Shown piece by piece: positions 1 through 8,635 of a stretch of DNA of 63,839 nt. The notes beneath the pieces were generated by a model that saw only the letters and a list, made by a program, of their open reading frames with translations, was not told the DNA's origin and made no database searches. The DNA lies in assembly GCF_000765145.1 (NCBI RefSeq), contig NZ_JMGA01000052.1, forward strand, positions 1-63,839, given 5' to 3'. The position numbers and the translations under genes were made by a program. How positions within the stretch are numbered: the stretch's first letter is position 1; the number at the start of each line of letters is the position of its first letter. The DNA comes from Desulfosporosinus sp. HMP52. GTDB taxonomy: Bacteria > Bacillota > Desulfitobacteriia > Desulfitobacteriales > Desulfitobacteriaceae.

Positions 1-513
1 ATTTTCATTGACAATCAACATAAGGATATGAGTGTATTGATATTTTTGTCTTTGTTTTTCCTCAGACGCTGCACTAAAGTCGTCGACTATAATAAAAACC
101 CTCACTTATTTTATTATATAGCATGATAATAAAATATTGGAAAATTCGTATTATTTCATTAGGTAAATATCTATATAATTTTGACATAATAATACCCTTT
201 CATAATTCAATGCTATCTTTTTTATCTCATCAAAGACTTCACTGTAACCCTGCAATAGGCGGCGACTCTGAGCTTTTTATTCTCGGTTTTGAAACCGCAC
301 TGAGGACATGTTGGAATAGTTTCAACTTCGAAATTTGATTTGTTTTTTTCATTTGTCTCAATCTTCAGGTGGTGTATAACCAATTTTTTATTAGACCCCT
401 CATCTGACTTTTTCTAATTTTTTGATATGAGTTTTTTATTTTAAAAAAAGCAGTAGTTCCGCCTAATGACCCATGGGTAGATTTCATTAAGCCTATGCCA
501 TGATATCTTGTGA
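1..513. other. Leading stretch without a convincing gene
   Basis: AT-rich sequence. The only hint of coding is a minus-strand open stretch from about 505 to a TGA at 365-367 (about 45 codons, Lys-rich, no start or ribosome site visible), which follows the end of the next gene in another frame. It could be a decayed gene end. I do not call a gene here. Confidence 0.4.
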
Positions 514-1242
514 CTAAATGGAGTCTAATGAACTGCCATAACAATCAATATCTATTGCCGGTACAGTGCCTAATTTTTGCAACTCAATCAGTAATTTTAA
601 GAAAAAGAAAATTAATGATTCTTCCTTTGTACTTTTCTGAACTCTTGTCTTTTCATAATCCACTAAAAAAGCACCTTCTTCAAGAACACACCCCATATCC
701 AATCTGCTTTCAGCATCTAAATTGTATATAGCTTTTTCAAAACTATCACCTAAAGGTGGTGACCAACTACTTGATAGAGTTAATAAACCGGATAGAATTC
801 CTTTATGTTGCTTTGGCTCATAGAAACCTCCTGCATGAGGTATTATTGCAGAAGTTCTAATTAAAGATCGGACGCTTTTTGTTTTTTCACCTGCATATTC
901 AACGTATTCTTTATTGATTTCTTGCTTAACTTCAAATATTGCGTAAATACTTTCAGCTGGAATGTAAAAGGCATTATCTTGATTAAATACAAAGGGTGAG
1001 TATTGCTGATCGTAAATTACAACATCAATTTGGTCACTGGTATTTCCTTCACAGTCAATTATTAGAGCTTTATCTACGCAATATCTCTTTGGCAAATATG
1101 TTTTTAACCACTCTACCCAATTCAATTCAGAAGAATCTCCTTTTATTCCAGGATGACTAATGTGTTGTCTATTTGTTGATAATTTAGTAATCATCTGAGA
1201 CTGTAAGGAGTAAAAAAGACTTTTAATGTCTACTTTGCCCAT
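514..1242 (-). CDS. PD-(D/E)XK-like protein, DUF6602-type, partner of nucleotidyltransferase
   Basis: 242 aa. The N-terminal half carries a restriction-endonuclease-like signature: an acidic helix (GDSSELNWVEWL, about residues 35-46), a beta strand SDQIDVVIYD (about 69-78) and ESIYAIFEVKQ (about 97-107), giving the E...D...ExK pattern of PD-(D/E)XK nucleases. From memory it resembles the DUF6602 family; that assignment needs an HMM search. The gene starts 15 nt after the stop of the upstream nucleotidyltransferase, so the two are very likely one operon. By analogy with CBASS two-gene units, where a nucleotide-second-messenger synthase is paired with a nuclease effector, this would be the effector; that is inference. 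No membrane segment or signal peptide is seen. Confidence 0.7.
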   Translation of the reverse strand: MGKVDIKSLFYSLQSQMITKLSTNRQHISHPGIKGDSSELNWVEWLKTYLPKRYCVDKALIIDCEGNTSDQIDVVIYDQQYSPFVFNQDNAFYIPAESIYAIFEVKQEINKEYVEYAGEKTKSVRSLIRTSAIIPHAGGFYEPKQHKGILSGLLTLSSSWSPPLGDSFEKAIYNLDAESRLDMGCVLEEGAFLVDYEKTRVQKSTKEESLIFFFLKLLIELQKLGTVPAIDIDCYGSSLDSI

Positions 1243-1257
1243 GAGTCCACCAACCCT

Positions 1258-2025
1258 CTACCAAATAATGTCTTCCCAATGTTTTTGATTTCTACTTTCC
1301 TTAGCCTTCTTGGCAATTATTTCCTTCTCGTATTTATATAAGTCATCCGATATTTCATTATTTGTGTTAGCAGGATCGAATACCTTTTTTTCAACAATAC
1401 TAGAAACTAGGAAATCCAAGACAGTTAAAAAATTTTTTGAGGGCTGATTCTTATTTTTATTGGTCAGTGCATCTATGACAATTAGTTCTAAGTAAATTGA
1501 AGGGAAGTCCAAATTATGTAACTTCCTCCACACTTTCATTAATACAATTTCTTCAAGTCTCCCTGAATCCTTTACTAACTTAATATGTTTATTTATGTTT
1601 GTTTGTGTCCAAGTATTTTTTTTGCTTCTATATAAGCTATGATCATTAGTATTTCCAGTATGTTTCTTTCCAGGAACCAAATCAATACTATGGGTCTTGT
1701 AATTTATTCCGATTGAAACATTTTGTTTTCTGCAATCAATGCCTTTGCTTTTTACATAATCATAAAGAGAATCATAGATCTCTTTTAAAGTGTTGTCTGT
1801 TTTAGATTTTAATGAAATAAACAGATCTATATCTGAAGAAATATTTATAGCGGTTCCTTTTGCTCTTGAACCAGAAATCTTTATTTCATTTAAACAATCA
1901 CCCGCCCATTCTTTGATCGTTTCAATTAGAGGATTAAGAACTAATAACTGTGTGTATAAGCCGATATCTCCAACCACTTTATACTTTGAAATAATGTTTC
2001 TAACGTATTCATCTGGAGACAACAT
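1258..2025 (-). CDS. OAS/CD-NTase-like nucleotidyltransferase
   Basis: About 255 aa from the ATG at 2025, which sits behind AAAGAGG (a GTG six bases upstream is the alternative). The catalytic motif of the polymerase-beta superfamily is intact: ISGSRAKGTAI (about 50-60) then SDIDLFISL (65-73), with a third acidic residue in THSIDLVPGK (about 113-122). The C-terminal half, with SLYRSKKNTWTQTN, EIVLMKVWRKL and FPSIYLELIV, matches the helical domain of OAS-like bacterial CD-NTases. Such enzymes make cyclic or linear oligonucleotide signals upon phage infection. It is the first gene of a two-gene unit with the nuclease-like 514-1242 gene. The product nucleotide cannot be told from sequence. Alternatives are a minimal antitoxin-type nucleotidyltransferase or a tRNA-modifying one, both less likely given the GS-x-DID-x-D layout. 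Confidence 0.8.
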   Translation of the reverse strand: MLSPDEYVRNIISKYKVVGDIGLYTQLLVLNPLIETIKEWAGDCLNEIKISGSRAKGTAINISSDIDLFISLKSKTDNTLKEIYDSLYDYVKSKGIDCRKQNVSIGINYKTHSIDLVPGKKHTGNTNDHSLYRSKKNTWTQTNINKHIKLVKDSGRLEEIVLMKVWRKLHNLDFPSIYLELIVIDALTNKNKNQPSKNFLTVLDFLVSSIVEKKVFDPANTNNEISDDLYKYEKEIIAKKAKESRNQKHWEDIIW

Positions 2026-2079
2026 AACCACCTCTTTAGATCTAATTTAATACAGAAGTTTAGACACTGAAAATCTTAC

Positions 2080-2093
2080 CTATGGTACCATAG
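2080..2093. promoter_or_regulatory. Perfect palindrome upstream of the nucleotidyltransferase gene
   Basis: CTATGGTACCATAG is a perfect 14-bp palindrome 55-68 bp upstream of the start codon at 2025. Its position suits an operator overlapping the promoter. No regulator gene is adjacent, so the binding protein is unknown. Confidence 0.4.
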
Positions 2094-2250
2094 CGTTGGA
2101 CGAAAATATGTTCCACTTTTACACTTCAACCAAGTTGAATTGTCTTATCCAGTACGCTTATACCACTTATCAAAAAGCTTTACTTGTAAAAACAACTATA
2201 TTACAGATTAACAGCGAAACGTGGCGAAAAATGGATTATAGACAAAAAAT

Positions 2251-2275
2251 ACCCCTATACGGTCATAAGTATAGG
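2251..2275 (-). terminator. Rho-independent terminator, minus-strand reading
   Basis: CCCCTATAC and GTATAGGGG form a perfect 9-bp stem; on the minus strand it is followed by a T-rich tract (ATTTTTTG). It would stop transcripts from the decayed hsdR region before the nucleotidyltransferase operon. Confidence 0.7.
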
Positions 2276-2348
2276 GGAAAAACTAGTTTTCTAATAGAAA
2301 TTGCATGGATATCAAGAAAATGTTTATAAGTTTAGTCCACCCAGCACA

Positions 2349-2788
2349 TTACTCAAACTTAACCAGCTCCTCCAAAGTCAATGTAACCCTTCCCCATCTG
2401 GGAATGATCGGGCGACATTCCAGGATATCGTACTTGGGGTCTTTATCGTCTTATAAAGTTTAGTTCCTTCTTCCAGCCTTTGGGTGATTCGGAAAGGACA
2501 CCGATTGTTTCTTTGATTTCTAATTTGATATTGGCAATTTCAACTTCCTCCCGCGGCGATATAGGTATCCATAAGATTGCATTTTGGCCTCATACTCTTT
2601 ATGATCGATCGTATCAGAATATCTAAGCTTGACTGAAGCTCTGAGCTCTTGATAAAATTTAAGTTCCTTTTTGTATAAGGTGATATCCTTTTCACCAAGA
2701 GCATTATAGACATGCTCTAATTCCAGGGCGATGCCCATATATTTACCGAACTTACTGAGTACGTTATAGAAGTCATTGCGGATGCTCT
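2349..2788 (-). pseudogene. Type I restriction HsdR C-terminal remnant and adjoining fragment
   Basis: A 72-codon stretch (2520-2738, readable up to about 2788) contains KFYQELRASVKLRYSDTID and HKEYEAKMQ, typical of the C-terminal helical domain of HsdR. It changes frame near 2560, continuing as LMDTYIAA and EEVEIANIKLEIKETI. A further coherent fragment, CRPIIPRWGRVTLTLEELVK, ends at a stop at 2349-2351 and may belong to a different lost gene. No HsdM or HsdS genes are nearby. This is a decayed restriction locus. Confidence 0.6.
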
Positions 2789-2804
2789 CATAATGTGGGG
2801 CCCA

Positions 2805-3215
2805 TTATGTTAACTCTTGCAGGCTATCTTCAATCGTCGTACCTACGCAGGCTTCTTTTCCGTCTTTAATATAGTTACTACACTGCCAGACGATATTTCG
2901 GCAGGCGTGTTTACTGTTCCAGGTTCTCCGACTTTGCTGCATAAAGCATTCCTGATAAGGGGGAGGAGGTTTAGATATTTTAAAAATACCTTTCACTTCA
3001 TAGAAGCTATCCATCTCTTCCTTTATTTTTCTTCTTCAGTTTGCTGATATGATTCTGGGTAAAGGTTTTTTGGAGTTTAACCCATCGCCTTTATACTTTT
3101 CGTTTCTAAGAATATCTAAGATGCTCGATTCATTCCACTGTGCACCAGTGACTGTTGGGATGCCCTCAGCCACTTTTAGCCTAACAATTATATGGATAAT
3201 GGGACTTGTAATTGA
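2805..3215 (-). pseudogene. Large serine recombinase remnant
   Basis: Minus-strand fragments carry EGIPTVTGAQWNESSILDI and LRNEKYKGD (about 3080-3170), which is the recombinase domain, and then a zinc-ribbon-like piece with TWNSKHACRNIVWQCSNYI (about 2850-2940). Both are typical of large serine recombinases. The catalytic resolvase domain is absent and frames are broken. It is a scar of an integrated element next to the hsdR remnant. Confidence 0.65.
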
Positions 3216-3249
3216 TATATGTGATTATGTACTTTTAAACGGCCCAAAA

Positions 3250-4449
3250 CTACTCATCAAAATATTTTTTGTATTTGACAAAAGCATCGTTTTCCAGGAT
3301 ATCCAACTGCCTATCTGTTTGTTGGAATATTAGTTTTCTACAAATCTCAACCCTATGAAGCATTGGTGAAACGAGAGAATTTGTTTGGTTAAGGTAAGTA
3401 GTAATATCATCAATAGAAGTAGGGATTTTATACCCCTGTGCGCAACTTGCTATGATAACCCCCGCATCTCTAAGTTGGGCAATTATTCTACGGTATAAAA
3501 AATCCTTTCTTATACGGCTATTCGCGTATTCTGTAAGTATAGATATTATCTGAGATGAAGAAACAAACTTTTCTGCACTTACATTGTATACTTGAAAGAG
3601 AAGATATTTCAAAAATGCTACTTGCATCCTTTTTTCATAGTCCTGATTGCAATCGTTCTTGGCTATGAAGTTATTTGAACATCTGATAGACAAATCAAAA
3701 ATATCTTTACTAAATTTATCAAGATATGGATTACTGATTGCAAAATATGGTGTTGTGTTGTTAGGGAAATTCTCAATGCGAATGATTTTCCCCTTAAGCA
3801 TTTCGAGATAATTTGGCGCAGCCGAATCGGTGTAACATTTACTTATTGTTCCACCGATTATATCAGCCAATTGCACTAAAACACTATCTTTACTATCACT
3901 ATAATCAAAATCATATTCATATTCATCAAATAGATTACTCTGTGGTCTGTTATTCTGCACATATTTTTTAAATCCAGCTTGAAATTCTGAGGTTCCAGTC
4001 TGATCTTCAACTATTTTTAACTTTGGATATACATGATACAGGACATTATACAGAAGCTGATGAAGAAACTTAACAAAGGACTTTTTATATGAAGTTAGCG
4101 GAGAATCAGCAATAAACGCCTGCTTATTAGCGACCAATACAATTATTCTAAATTCTAATGGCAAGAGGTCAGCAATAATTTTACTGCGACGTTTATAGTC
4201 TTTACCTATGTTATTGGATTTCATCTCTCCTTTTCCAAAATTGTTACTACGTACTTTTTCTACTGCTTGCTGCAAGTCATCAAGCTTATTGTCTTGCACA
4301 CAGACAGCACAAATAATGTAGTACTTTGAAGTACCAGGTGTGGTAAAATCAAAGCCAAAGCCTCCACACTCATCAATAAAAGCTGTCCTAGACGGTTGAG
4401 AACCAATATCTTTTAGTTTATCCAAGTTTCCAAATGAGTACTGATTCAT
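3250..4449 (-). CDS. DUF3800 domain protein (RNase H-like fold)
   Basis: 399 aa. The N-terminal FIDECGGFG (about 24-32) and SVLVQLADIIGGTI (about 190-203) are the hallmark motifs of DUF3800, a family with an RNase H-like fold found in phage-related and defence islands. The conserved acidic residues (D and E in FIDE, D in LAD) are present. The C-terminal 150 residues look like a helical, winged-helix-like extension (SSQIISILTEY and RKDFLYRRIIAQLRDAGV) that could bind DNA or recognise a modification state. The gene stands alone between mobile-element debris. Family membership is fairly sure; the role is unknown. Confidence 0.75.
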   Translation of the reverse strand: MNQYSFGNLDKLKDIGSQPSRTAFIDECGGFGFDFTTPGTSKYYIICAVCVQDNKLDDLQQAVEKVRSNNFGKGEMKSNNIGKDYKRRSKIIADLLPLEFRIIVLVANKQAFIADSPLTSYKKSFVKFLHQLLYNVLYHVYPKLKIVEDQTGTSEFQAGFKKYVQNNRPQSNLFDEYEYDFDYSDSKDSVLVQLADIIGGTISKCYTDSAAPNYLEMLKGKIIRIENFPNNTTPYFAISNPYLDKFSKDIFDLSIRCSNNFIAKNDCNQDYEKRMQVAFLKYLLFQVYNVSAEKFVSSSQIISILTEYANSRIRKDFLYRRIIAQLRDAGVIIASCAQGYKIPTSIDDITTYLNQTNSLVSPMLHRVEICRKLIFQQTDRQLDILENDAFVKYKKYFDE

Positions 4450-4761
4450 TTTATTCCCGCACCTCTCTAAATCATTAAGTGCTCAGATTGACCATGGCTA
4501 CTCATATTTAGCTTTCCATTTTAGCTTAATGGCTTATCCTATAACCAAACTTATACTATTTTTCCGTTGGCATAGCCTCTTTGATAATATATCTTAGTAA
4601 AGATAAATCCTCATTCTATCACCATTAGCTATCTTGGCCTACCATTTACCCCAAGTGTCCCATTTTTAAAACGCATTCTGTAAATGTAATTTTCATTTCT
4701 TATTCAATTCCACATCTTTCCTGTTCATTCCTTCCAAATTCAACAAATTTTTATAACAAAA

Positions 4762-4786
4762 CCTACAGCTTGTGGTTAGCTGTAGG
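4762..4786. terminator. Hairpin with T-rich flanks
   Basis: CCTACAGCT and AGCTGTAGG form a 9-bp stem. T-rich tracts follow on both strands (CTATTTCTTTTTCT on plus, TTTTGTTAT on minus), so it could act in either direction. Confidence 0.55.
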
Positions 4787-5100
4787 CTATTTCTTTTTCT
4801 AAAATTTCTCTCTATATTATAATGCTCTAAAACTCTCTCAAGTAGCGCCCTTACCTCTTGTTCTGACATATCTTTAAATATGACGTGCTCCCTTGCACTC
4901 TTTATTTATTTATAACCTAAAGGAGCTTCATGTCTCTAACGATAAATATATCCATAATAGTTATCCTCCAAATAAGTTAACGCATATTACCTATTTGGTA
5001 AATCCTTCGCTTTTCTCTGGAATCCTTTGAAAATACATAAGAGCCTCATTGCTTACAAAAGGTCAATTTCATTCCTTTATGAACAAAGTTAACTCGACGA

Positions 5101-5134
5101 CAATGAACCTGCTCAAGGCAGGTTCATTGTTTTA
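5101..5134 (+). terminator. Rho-independent terminator
   Basis: CAATGAACCTGC and GCAGGTTCATTG form a perfect 12-bp stem with a 5-nt loop, followed by TTTTA. It lies downstream of the Y-family polymerase gene on the minus strand and may serve as a bidirectional terminator. Confidence 0.6.
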
Positions 5135-5293
5135 TAGGTTAGTTTTATTGTTCAGGAAAATCAACCGCGTAACCGAAGTAACGGTACCCCTGGGTGGCTG
5201 TAAGTTACGTAGTTAATTCACTTAGGATTCAACACCTACATAATTGCTTTTCCATACTTCCGGACTGGCTACGCAACCCCACCCCACCCACAC

Positions 5294-6547
5294 CTATAGC
5301 AAACTAGACATCATCGGATACTCTTCATCGTCGATTGTTCCACCACTGCTGAATCGAACTCCGCTGTTTATAAAGGAGGATCTGAACACGGAGCCGTTTC
5401 CGAACCTTGCGCGTATGGAATCTACAGCTTTGTCTACCGCACTTTCTTTAGCGTAGTCCTTCTCAAAGAGAGTTAATTGTTTGTAGCTATTTTGGCAGAA
5501 CTCGGATACGCGAACCCCTAAGTGTCGAACTGGTTGTCCTTTCCAGAGTTCGTCGAAGAGTTCACATGCGATCTCATGGATCGCGTTTGTACAGTCTATC
5601 GCTGAGTAGATCTTTCTTTGGTGGGAGCAATTGTAGAATTCGTTGGTTCTTAGAGAGACAGATACAAGTCTGGCATAGTAACCTGCTTGCCTTAGTCTAG
5701 CGGCTACTGTCTCTGTTAGTGATAACAGTACCAAATGTGCAGTTTTCCTATCCTCCACGTCAAAAGGGATTGTCGTGGAGTTACCTATGCCTTTTATTAG
5801 TGGTCTGCGATTTTCTCGGACTGGGTTGCCTTCAATTCCGTTGGCGTAGTTCCATACTAATATGCCGTGGCTTTTTAGGAAGAGCTTTATAAGCTTTGGG
5901 TCGTAATGGGCTAGGTCACCGATTGTCTTGATACCCCTGCTACGAAGTTTTTTTGCAGTCGCTCGTCCTACCATAAATAATTCTTCAATTGGGAGCACCC
6001 ACATTTTGGTTGGGATCTCGTCTGGAAAGATGGTGTGGACTTTGTCTGGTTTCTTCAGTTCGGATGCCATTTTAGCTAGGATTTTGTTCGTGCTTACCCC
6101 AATATTTACGGTAAAGCCTAGCTCATTCTTTATATGGTCTTTAATAGTATACGCTGCTTCTACAGGGTCTTTAAATATCCGTCCCATATTCGAAAAGTCC
6201 ATGAAATACTCATCTATGGAGTACTGCTCAATTAATGGAGAGTATTCTCTCAGGATGTCACCGAATGCTTTAGAGCATTGCATGTATAGGCCGTAGTTAG
6301 GTGGTACTATTATTAACTTGGGGCACTTGGCTTTGGCACTGAAGACACTTTCCCCGGTCTGGATGTCAAACTTTTTGGCTGGGATCGATTTTGTTAGGAC
6401 TATGCCGTGGCGCGTTTCAGGGTTACCGCCTATGACTGCAGGTACAGTTCTTAAATCAAGAGGGTCGCCGTGTTGTAGGCGATGTACTGCTTCCCAAGAG
6501 AGATATGCACTATTCACATCTATGTGGAAAATGATACGTTGGCTCAT
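5294..6547 (-). CDS. Y-family DNA polymerase (DinB/UmuC-like), SOS-type
   Basis: About 417 aa from the ATG at 6547. Catalytic motifs are clear: FHIDVNSAYLSWEA near the N-terminus with its Mg-binding Asp, and YSIDEYFMDFS (about 115-125). The helix-hairpin-helix and little-finger regions follow (SRGIKTIGDLAHYDP, then VSLRTNEFY). It copies across lesions at the cost of accuracy. I chose 6547 because an upstream in-frame ATG at 6586 overlaps the probable -10 box TAAAAT, while 6547 lies just behind GAAGAAAG. A LexA-type box lies 46-59 bp upstream. The element directly upstream is an IS66 insertion that cut away the native -35 region. A decayed copy of the gene's 3' end lies at 28083-28200. Confidence 0.88.
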   Translation of the reverse strand: MSQRIIFHIDVNSAYLSWEAVHRLQHGDPLDLRTVPAVIGGNPETRHGIVLTKSIPAKKFDIQTGESVFSAKAKCPKLIIVPPNYGLYMQCSKAFGDILREYSPLIEQYSIDEYFMDFSNMGRIFKDPVEAAYTIKDHIKNELGFTVNIGVSTNKILAKMASELKKPDKVHTIFPDEIPTKMWVLPIEELFMVGRATAKKLRSRGIKTIGDLAHYDPKLIKLFLKSHGILVWNYANGIEGNPVRENRRPLIKGIGNSTTIPFDVEDRKTAHLVLLSLTETVAARLRQAGYYARLVSVSLRTNEFYNCSHQRKIYSAIDCTNAIHEIACELFDELWKGQPVRHLGVRVSEFCQNSYKQLTLFEKDYAKESAVDKAVDSIRARFGNGSVFRSSFINSGVRFSSGGTIDDEEYPMMSSLL

Positions 6548-6592
6548 TTCTTTCTTCACTACCTTATGTGAAATGTTTGTTTTCATTTTAAC

Positions 6593-6606
6593 AAAACATA
6601 TGTTCG
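6593..6606 (-). promoter_or_regulatory. LexA (SOS) box of the Y-family polymerase
   Basis: Read on the minus strand it is CGAACATATGTTTT, one mismatch from the Firmicute LexA consensus CGAACRNRYGTTYG. The outermost C of this strand (plus-strand G6606) is the first base of the IS66 element; the rest comes from the target duplication and native sequence. It precedes the -10-like TAAAAT. Without the IS, TTGCAC would stand as -35, 16 bp from TAAAAT, with the box between them. Confidence 0.75.
6597..6605. repeat. Left target duplication of IS66
   Basis: CATATGTTC directly abuts the left inverted repeat and recurs at 9425-9433. IS66 elements usually make 8-bp duplications; the ninth matching base may be chance. 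Confidence 0.8.
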
Positions 6607-6639
6607 TAAGCGGTGGAACACATACCGTATGGGATAAAA

Positions 6640-6665
6640 ATAGCCCCACTGTTTGAAGTGGAGCT
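6640..6665 (-). terminator. Hairpin after the IS66 passenger gene
   Basis: AGCCCCACT and AGTGGAGCT pair around a short loop just after the stop of the passenger ORF, with a T-run (GTTTTTA) on the plus strand. It may limit read-through from IS66 into the polymerase gene. Confidence 0.45.
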
Positions 6666-6669
6666 GTTT

Positions 6670-6948
6670 TTAATAAAATCCTTCTCGGGCAATTTTTTTG
6701 ATGTAGTTATACTGTTTCCGTATCAGCTTTTTGAATTCCCCATCGGATAGCTCATTATACATGACTATTCCTTCTTCATAAAGACACTCATAAATCAGTT
6801 CACAGTAATCATCATCCTCACGATGCGCTTTTTTGTATCGCTGATCAAGCTCGTGGGGAAAATCCAGGTAGTAGGTCATGCTGTCAATCTTCCCGTCTAG
6901 ATACTCCTTAGTCATGTTCATTAAGAAATCAATGTTAGGCAGTTTCAT
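6670..6948 (-). CDS. IS66 passenger protein, unknown function
   Basis: 92 aa, acidic and helical (about 20 Asp/Glu residues), without a family I recognise. Its start overlaps the end of tnpC by 14 nt, so it is translationally coupled to the transposase and lies inside the IS inverted repeats. Such passenger ORFs are occasional in IS66 elements. The sequence is rich in Tyr, Glu and Lys and has no membrane segment. Candidate roles include a small immunity-like or transposition-regulating protein, but nothing in the sequence decides this. Confidence 0.6.
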   Translation of the reverse strand: MKLPNIDFLMNMTKEYLDGKIDSMTYYLDFPHELDQRYKKAHREDDDYCELIYECLYEEGIVMYNELSDGEFKKLIRKQYNYIKKIAREGFY

Positions 6949-8556
6949 CTCTTAGGTCATCCTTCTCTTTAACTTCCGTTTTTGCATTTTTCATCCGACA
7001 TTCAAGCTGCACCTTCTCGGACCATGGCAGATATTCATCCAATATCGTATGATCCAATGTAAACTCCAGATTCGGTAACCGGCGGAAAATATACTCCAAA
7101 TATTTATAGGGATCCAGATTATTGGCGCTTGCCGTTCCTACGATGCTGAATATGATGGCGGAAGCTTTGGCCCCTGCCACTGAATCCGAAAACAGGGAGT
7201 TCTTCCTCGTTATAGCTACAGGTTTGACAGCTATCTCCGACAAATTATTGGATAAGGGGATTCTTCCATCCAACAAGAAGTTAGTGAAGTATTTCTTGTG
7301 ATTCAAGGTATAATTCAAAGCTTTTCTCAGATTCTCCTGCTGGGTCCTTGTCGTTTCCGCCCACGCGAAAAAGGCCTCCAACACAGGGACGCTGTAAATA
7401 AGCCGGTGCTTTTTCCTCTCCGCCGGGGATAATTCCTTCCACTTGCGTTCCAACCGGAAAAGTTTATCACAGTAAGCTCGTCCGATCGCCCCGCCGGAAC
7501 CAGGGATCTCTTTCTTCCAGAATCTAAGGGGATGGCTTCCAGATAATAACGCCGCAAGTGACTATAGCAGAGGCACCGTGTGATGCCTTCCACCTTTTCA
7601 TAGCCCGCGTAAGCGTCGCTGACATGAAAACCGCTAAATCCTGCGAGAAATTCCTTGGCATGGTCTCCCGAGCGGGTTCGCGTGTATTCGTAGAGAATAA
7701 TGGGCGGACCCTCGCAACTGCCACTCCGGTGGATCCAGATATACGATTTGCTTGAAGCCTTTTTCCCTGGCTCGCGGTTGACCTGCCATGTCGTCTCATC
7801 ACTCATGATGATGCCGCATTTCAGCAATTGTTCGTGCATTCGGTCATACAGCGGTCTCAGCCAATCTTCAGCGCATCGTATGGCCCAGTTGGCCATGGTA
7901 TCTCTTTTCAGTGCTGCACCCATCCTTTTAAAATCCCGTTCCTGCCGGTATAAAGGTACCGAAAGTACATATTTTTGGTACAGAATCCAAGCCGCGCTGG
8001 ACGGGGAGGCTATAGAGTGCGTCAGTACAGGCGCCGGCACCGGCGCGCTGTATATCGCATCGTAGGGATTCTCGTCGTTCTTCCCGCAATCCACACATTT
8101 ATAAACAAGTTGGACATAGTCTTTCATAACCAGCTTTGCTGGGATATATTCCATCTCAGAACGCACTTTTTTCTTCCCAATGACGTTTAGTTGACTGCCA
8201 CAGATCCCACATGCAGATTCATCAGGATTTAGAACACATTCCACGGTTTCTCTGGAAAGCCCTAGCGTGAGTTTCTCACGATCGCCTTTTTTTCGTACAG
8301 GTCGTTTGTGTTCCTTGATTGGAATGACGGGTGCATAAGGTAAAGGAATGTTATCTGCGTCTTCCTCGCCGAACAGGGATGCCTGTCCTGCTATTGACGG
8401 CGTTTTCTCACTGGATGCTCCGAAACGCTGCTTTGCTGCATGCAAAACGGCCTGCGTGAGAGCTTCGACATTGTGTTCTAACCTGTGAATTTTCTCATGC
8501 AGTTTTTGGTTTTCCATTTTAAGTTGTTCTATACGCAGATCTTTTTCGTCGTGCAT
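6935..8556 (-). pseudogene. tnpC: IS66 transposase TnpC, frameshifted
   Basis: The intact protein would be about 540 aa, normal for IS66 TnpC. The N-terminal part (to about 7520) has the coiled-coil start, the zinc-finger region (CVLNPDESACGICG, YKCVDCG) and the DDE catalytic part with MSDETTWQVN and HVSDAYAGYEKV. Near 7519-7525 one base is missing in LDSGRK; the correct frame resumes as KKEIPGSGGAIGRAYCDKLF and runs to 6935 with SVAGAKASAIIFSIVGTA. The reading frames overlap widely, which hides the break. Unless programmed frameshifting occurs, the transposase is dead. Confidence 0.85.
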
Positions 8557-8635
8557 GGCCGCTTTCTTCCTAATTAAAATTTCTTACGTCCATTATACCA
8601 AAAAAGCTCCATTTTCTCAGCATTTTAGAGCATTT

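Larger units (their letters stand above)
4450..5293. other. Intergenic stretch with a possible small ORF and two hairpins
   Basis: A minus-strand 58-codon ORF (4869 to 4693, beginning MSEQEVRALLERVLEHYNIE) is possible but has only a weak ribosome site and runs through a hairpin, so it is not called as a gene. The remaining sequence shows no homology I recognise. Confidence 0.3.

Noticed and set aside
123-338. Plus-strand 71-codon ORF at the start
   Set aside because: No ribosome site, low-complexity AT-rich sequence and no family-like motif.
365-505. Possible third gene of the nucleotidyltransferase unit
   Set aside because: Only about 45 codons in a different frame from the nuclease gene and without a start; probably a decayed end.
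2096-2329. Plus-strand 77-codon ORF
   Set aside because: It runs through the terminator hairpin at 2251-2275 and the palindrome region; nothing resembles a protein family.
4693-4869. Minus-strand 58-codon ORF MSEQEVRALLE...
   Set aside because: Helical start looks plausible, but weak ribosome site and an internal hairpin with T-run; kept only as a note.
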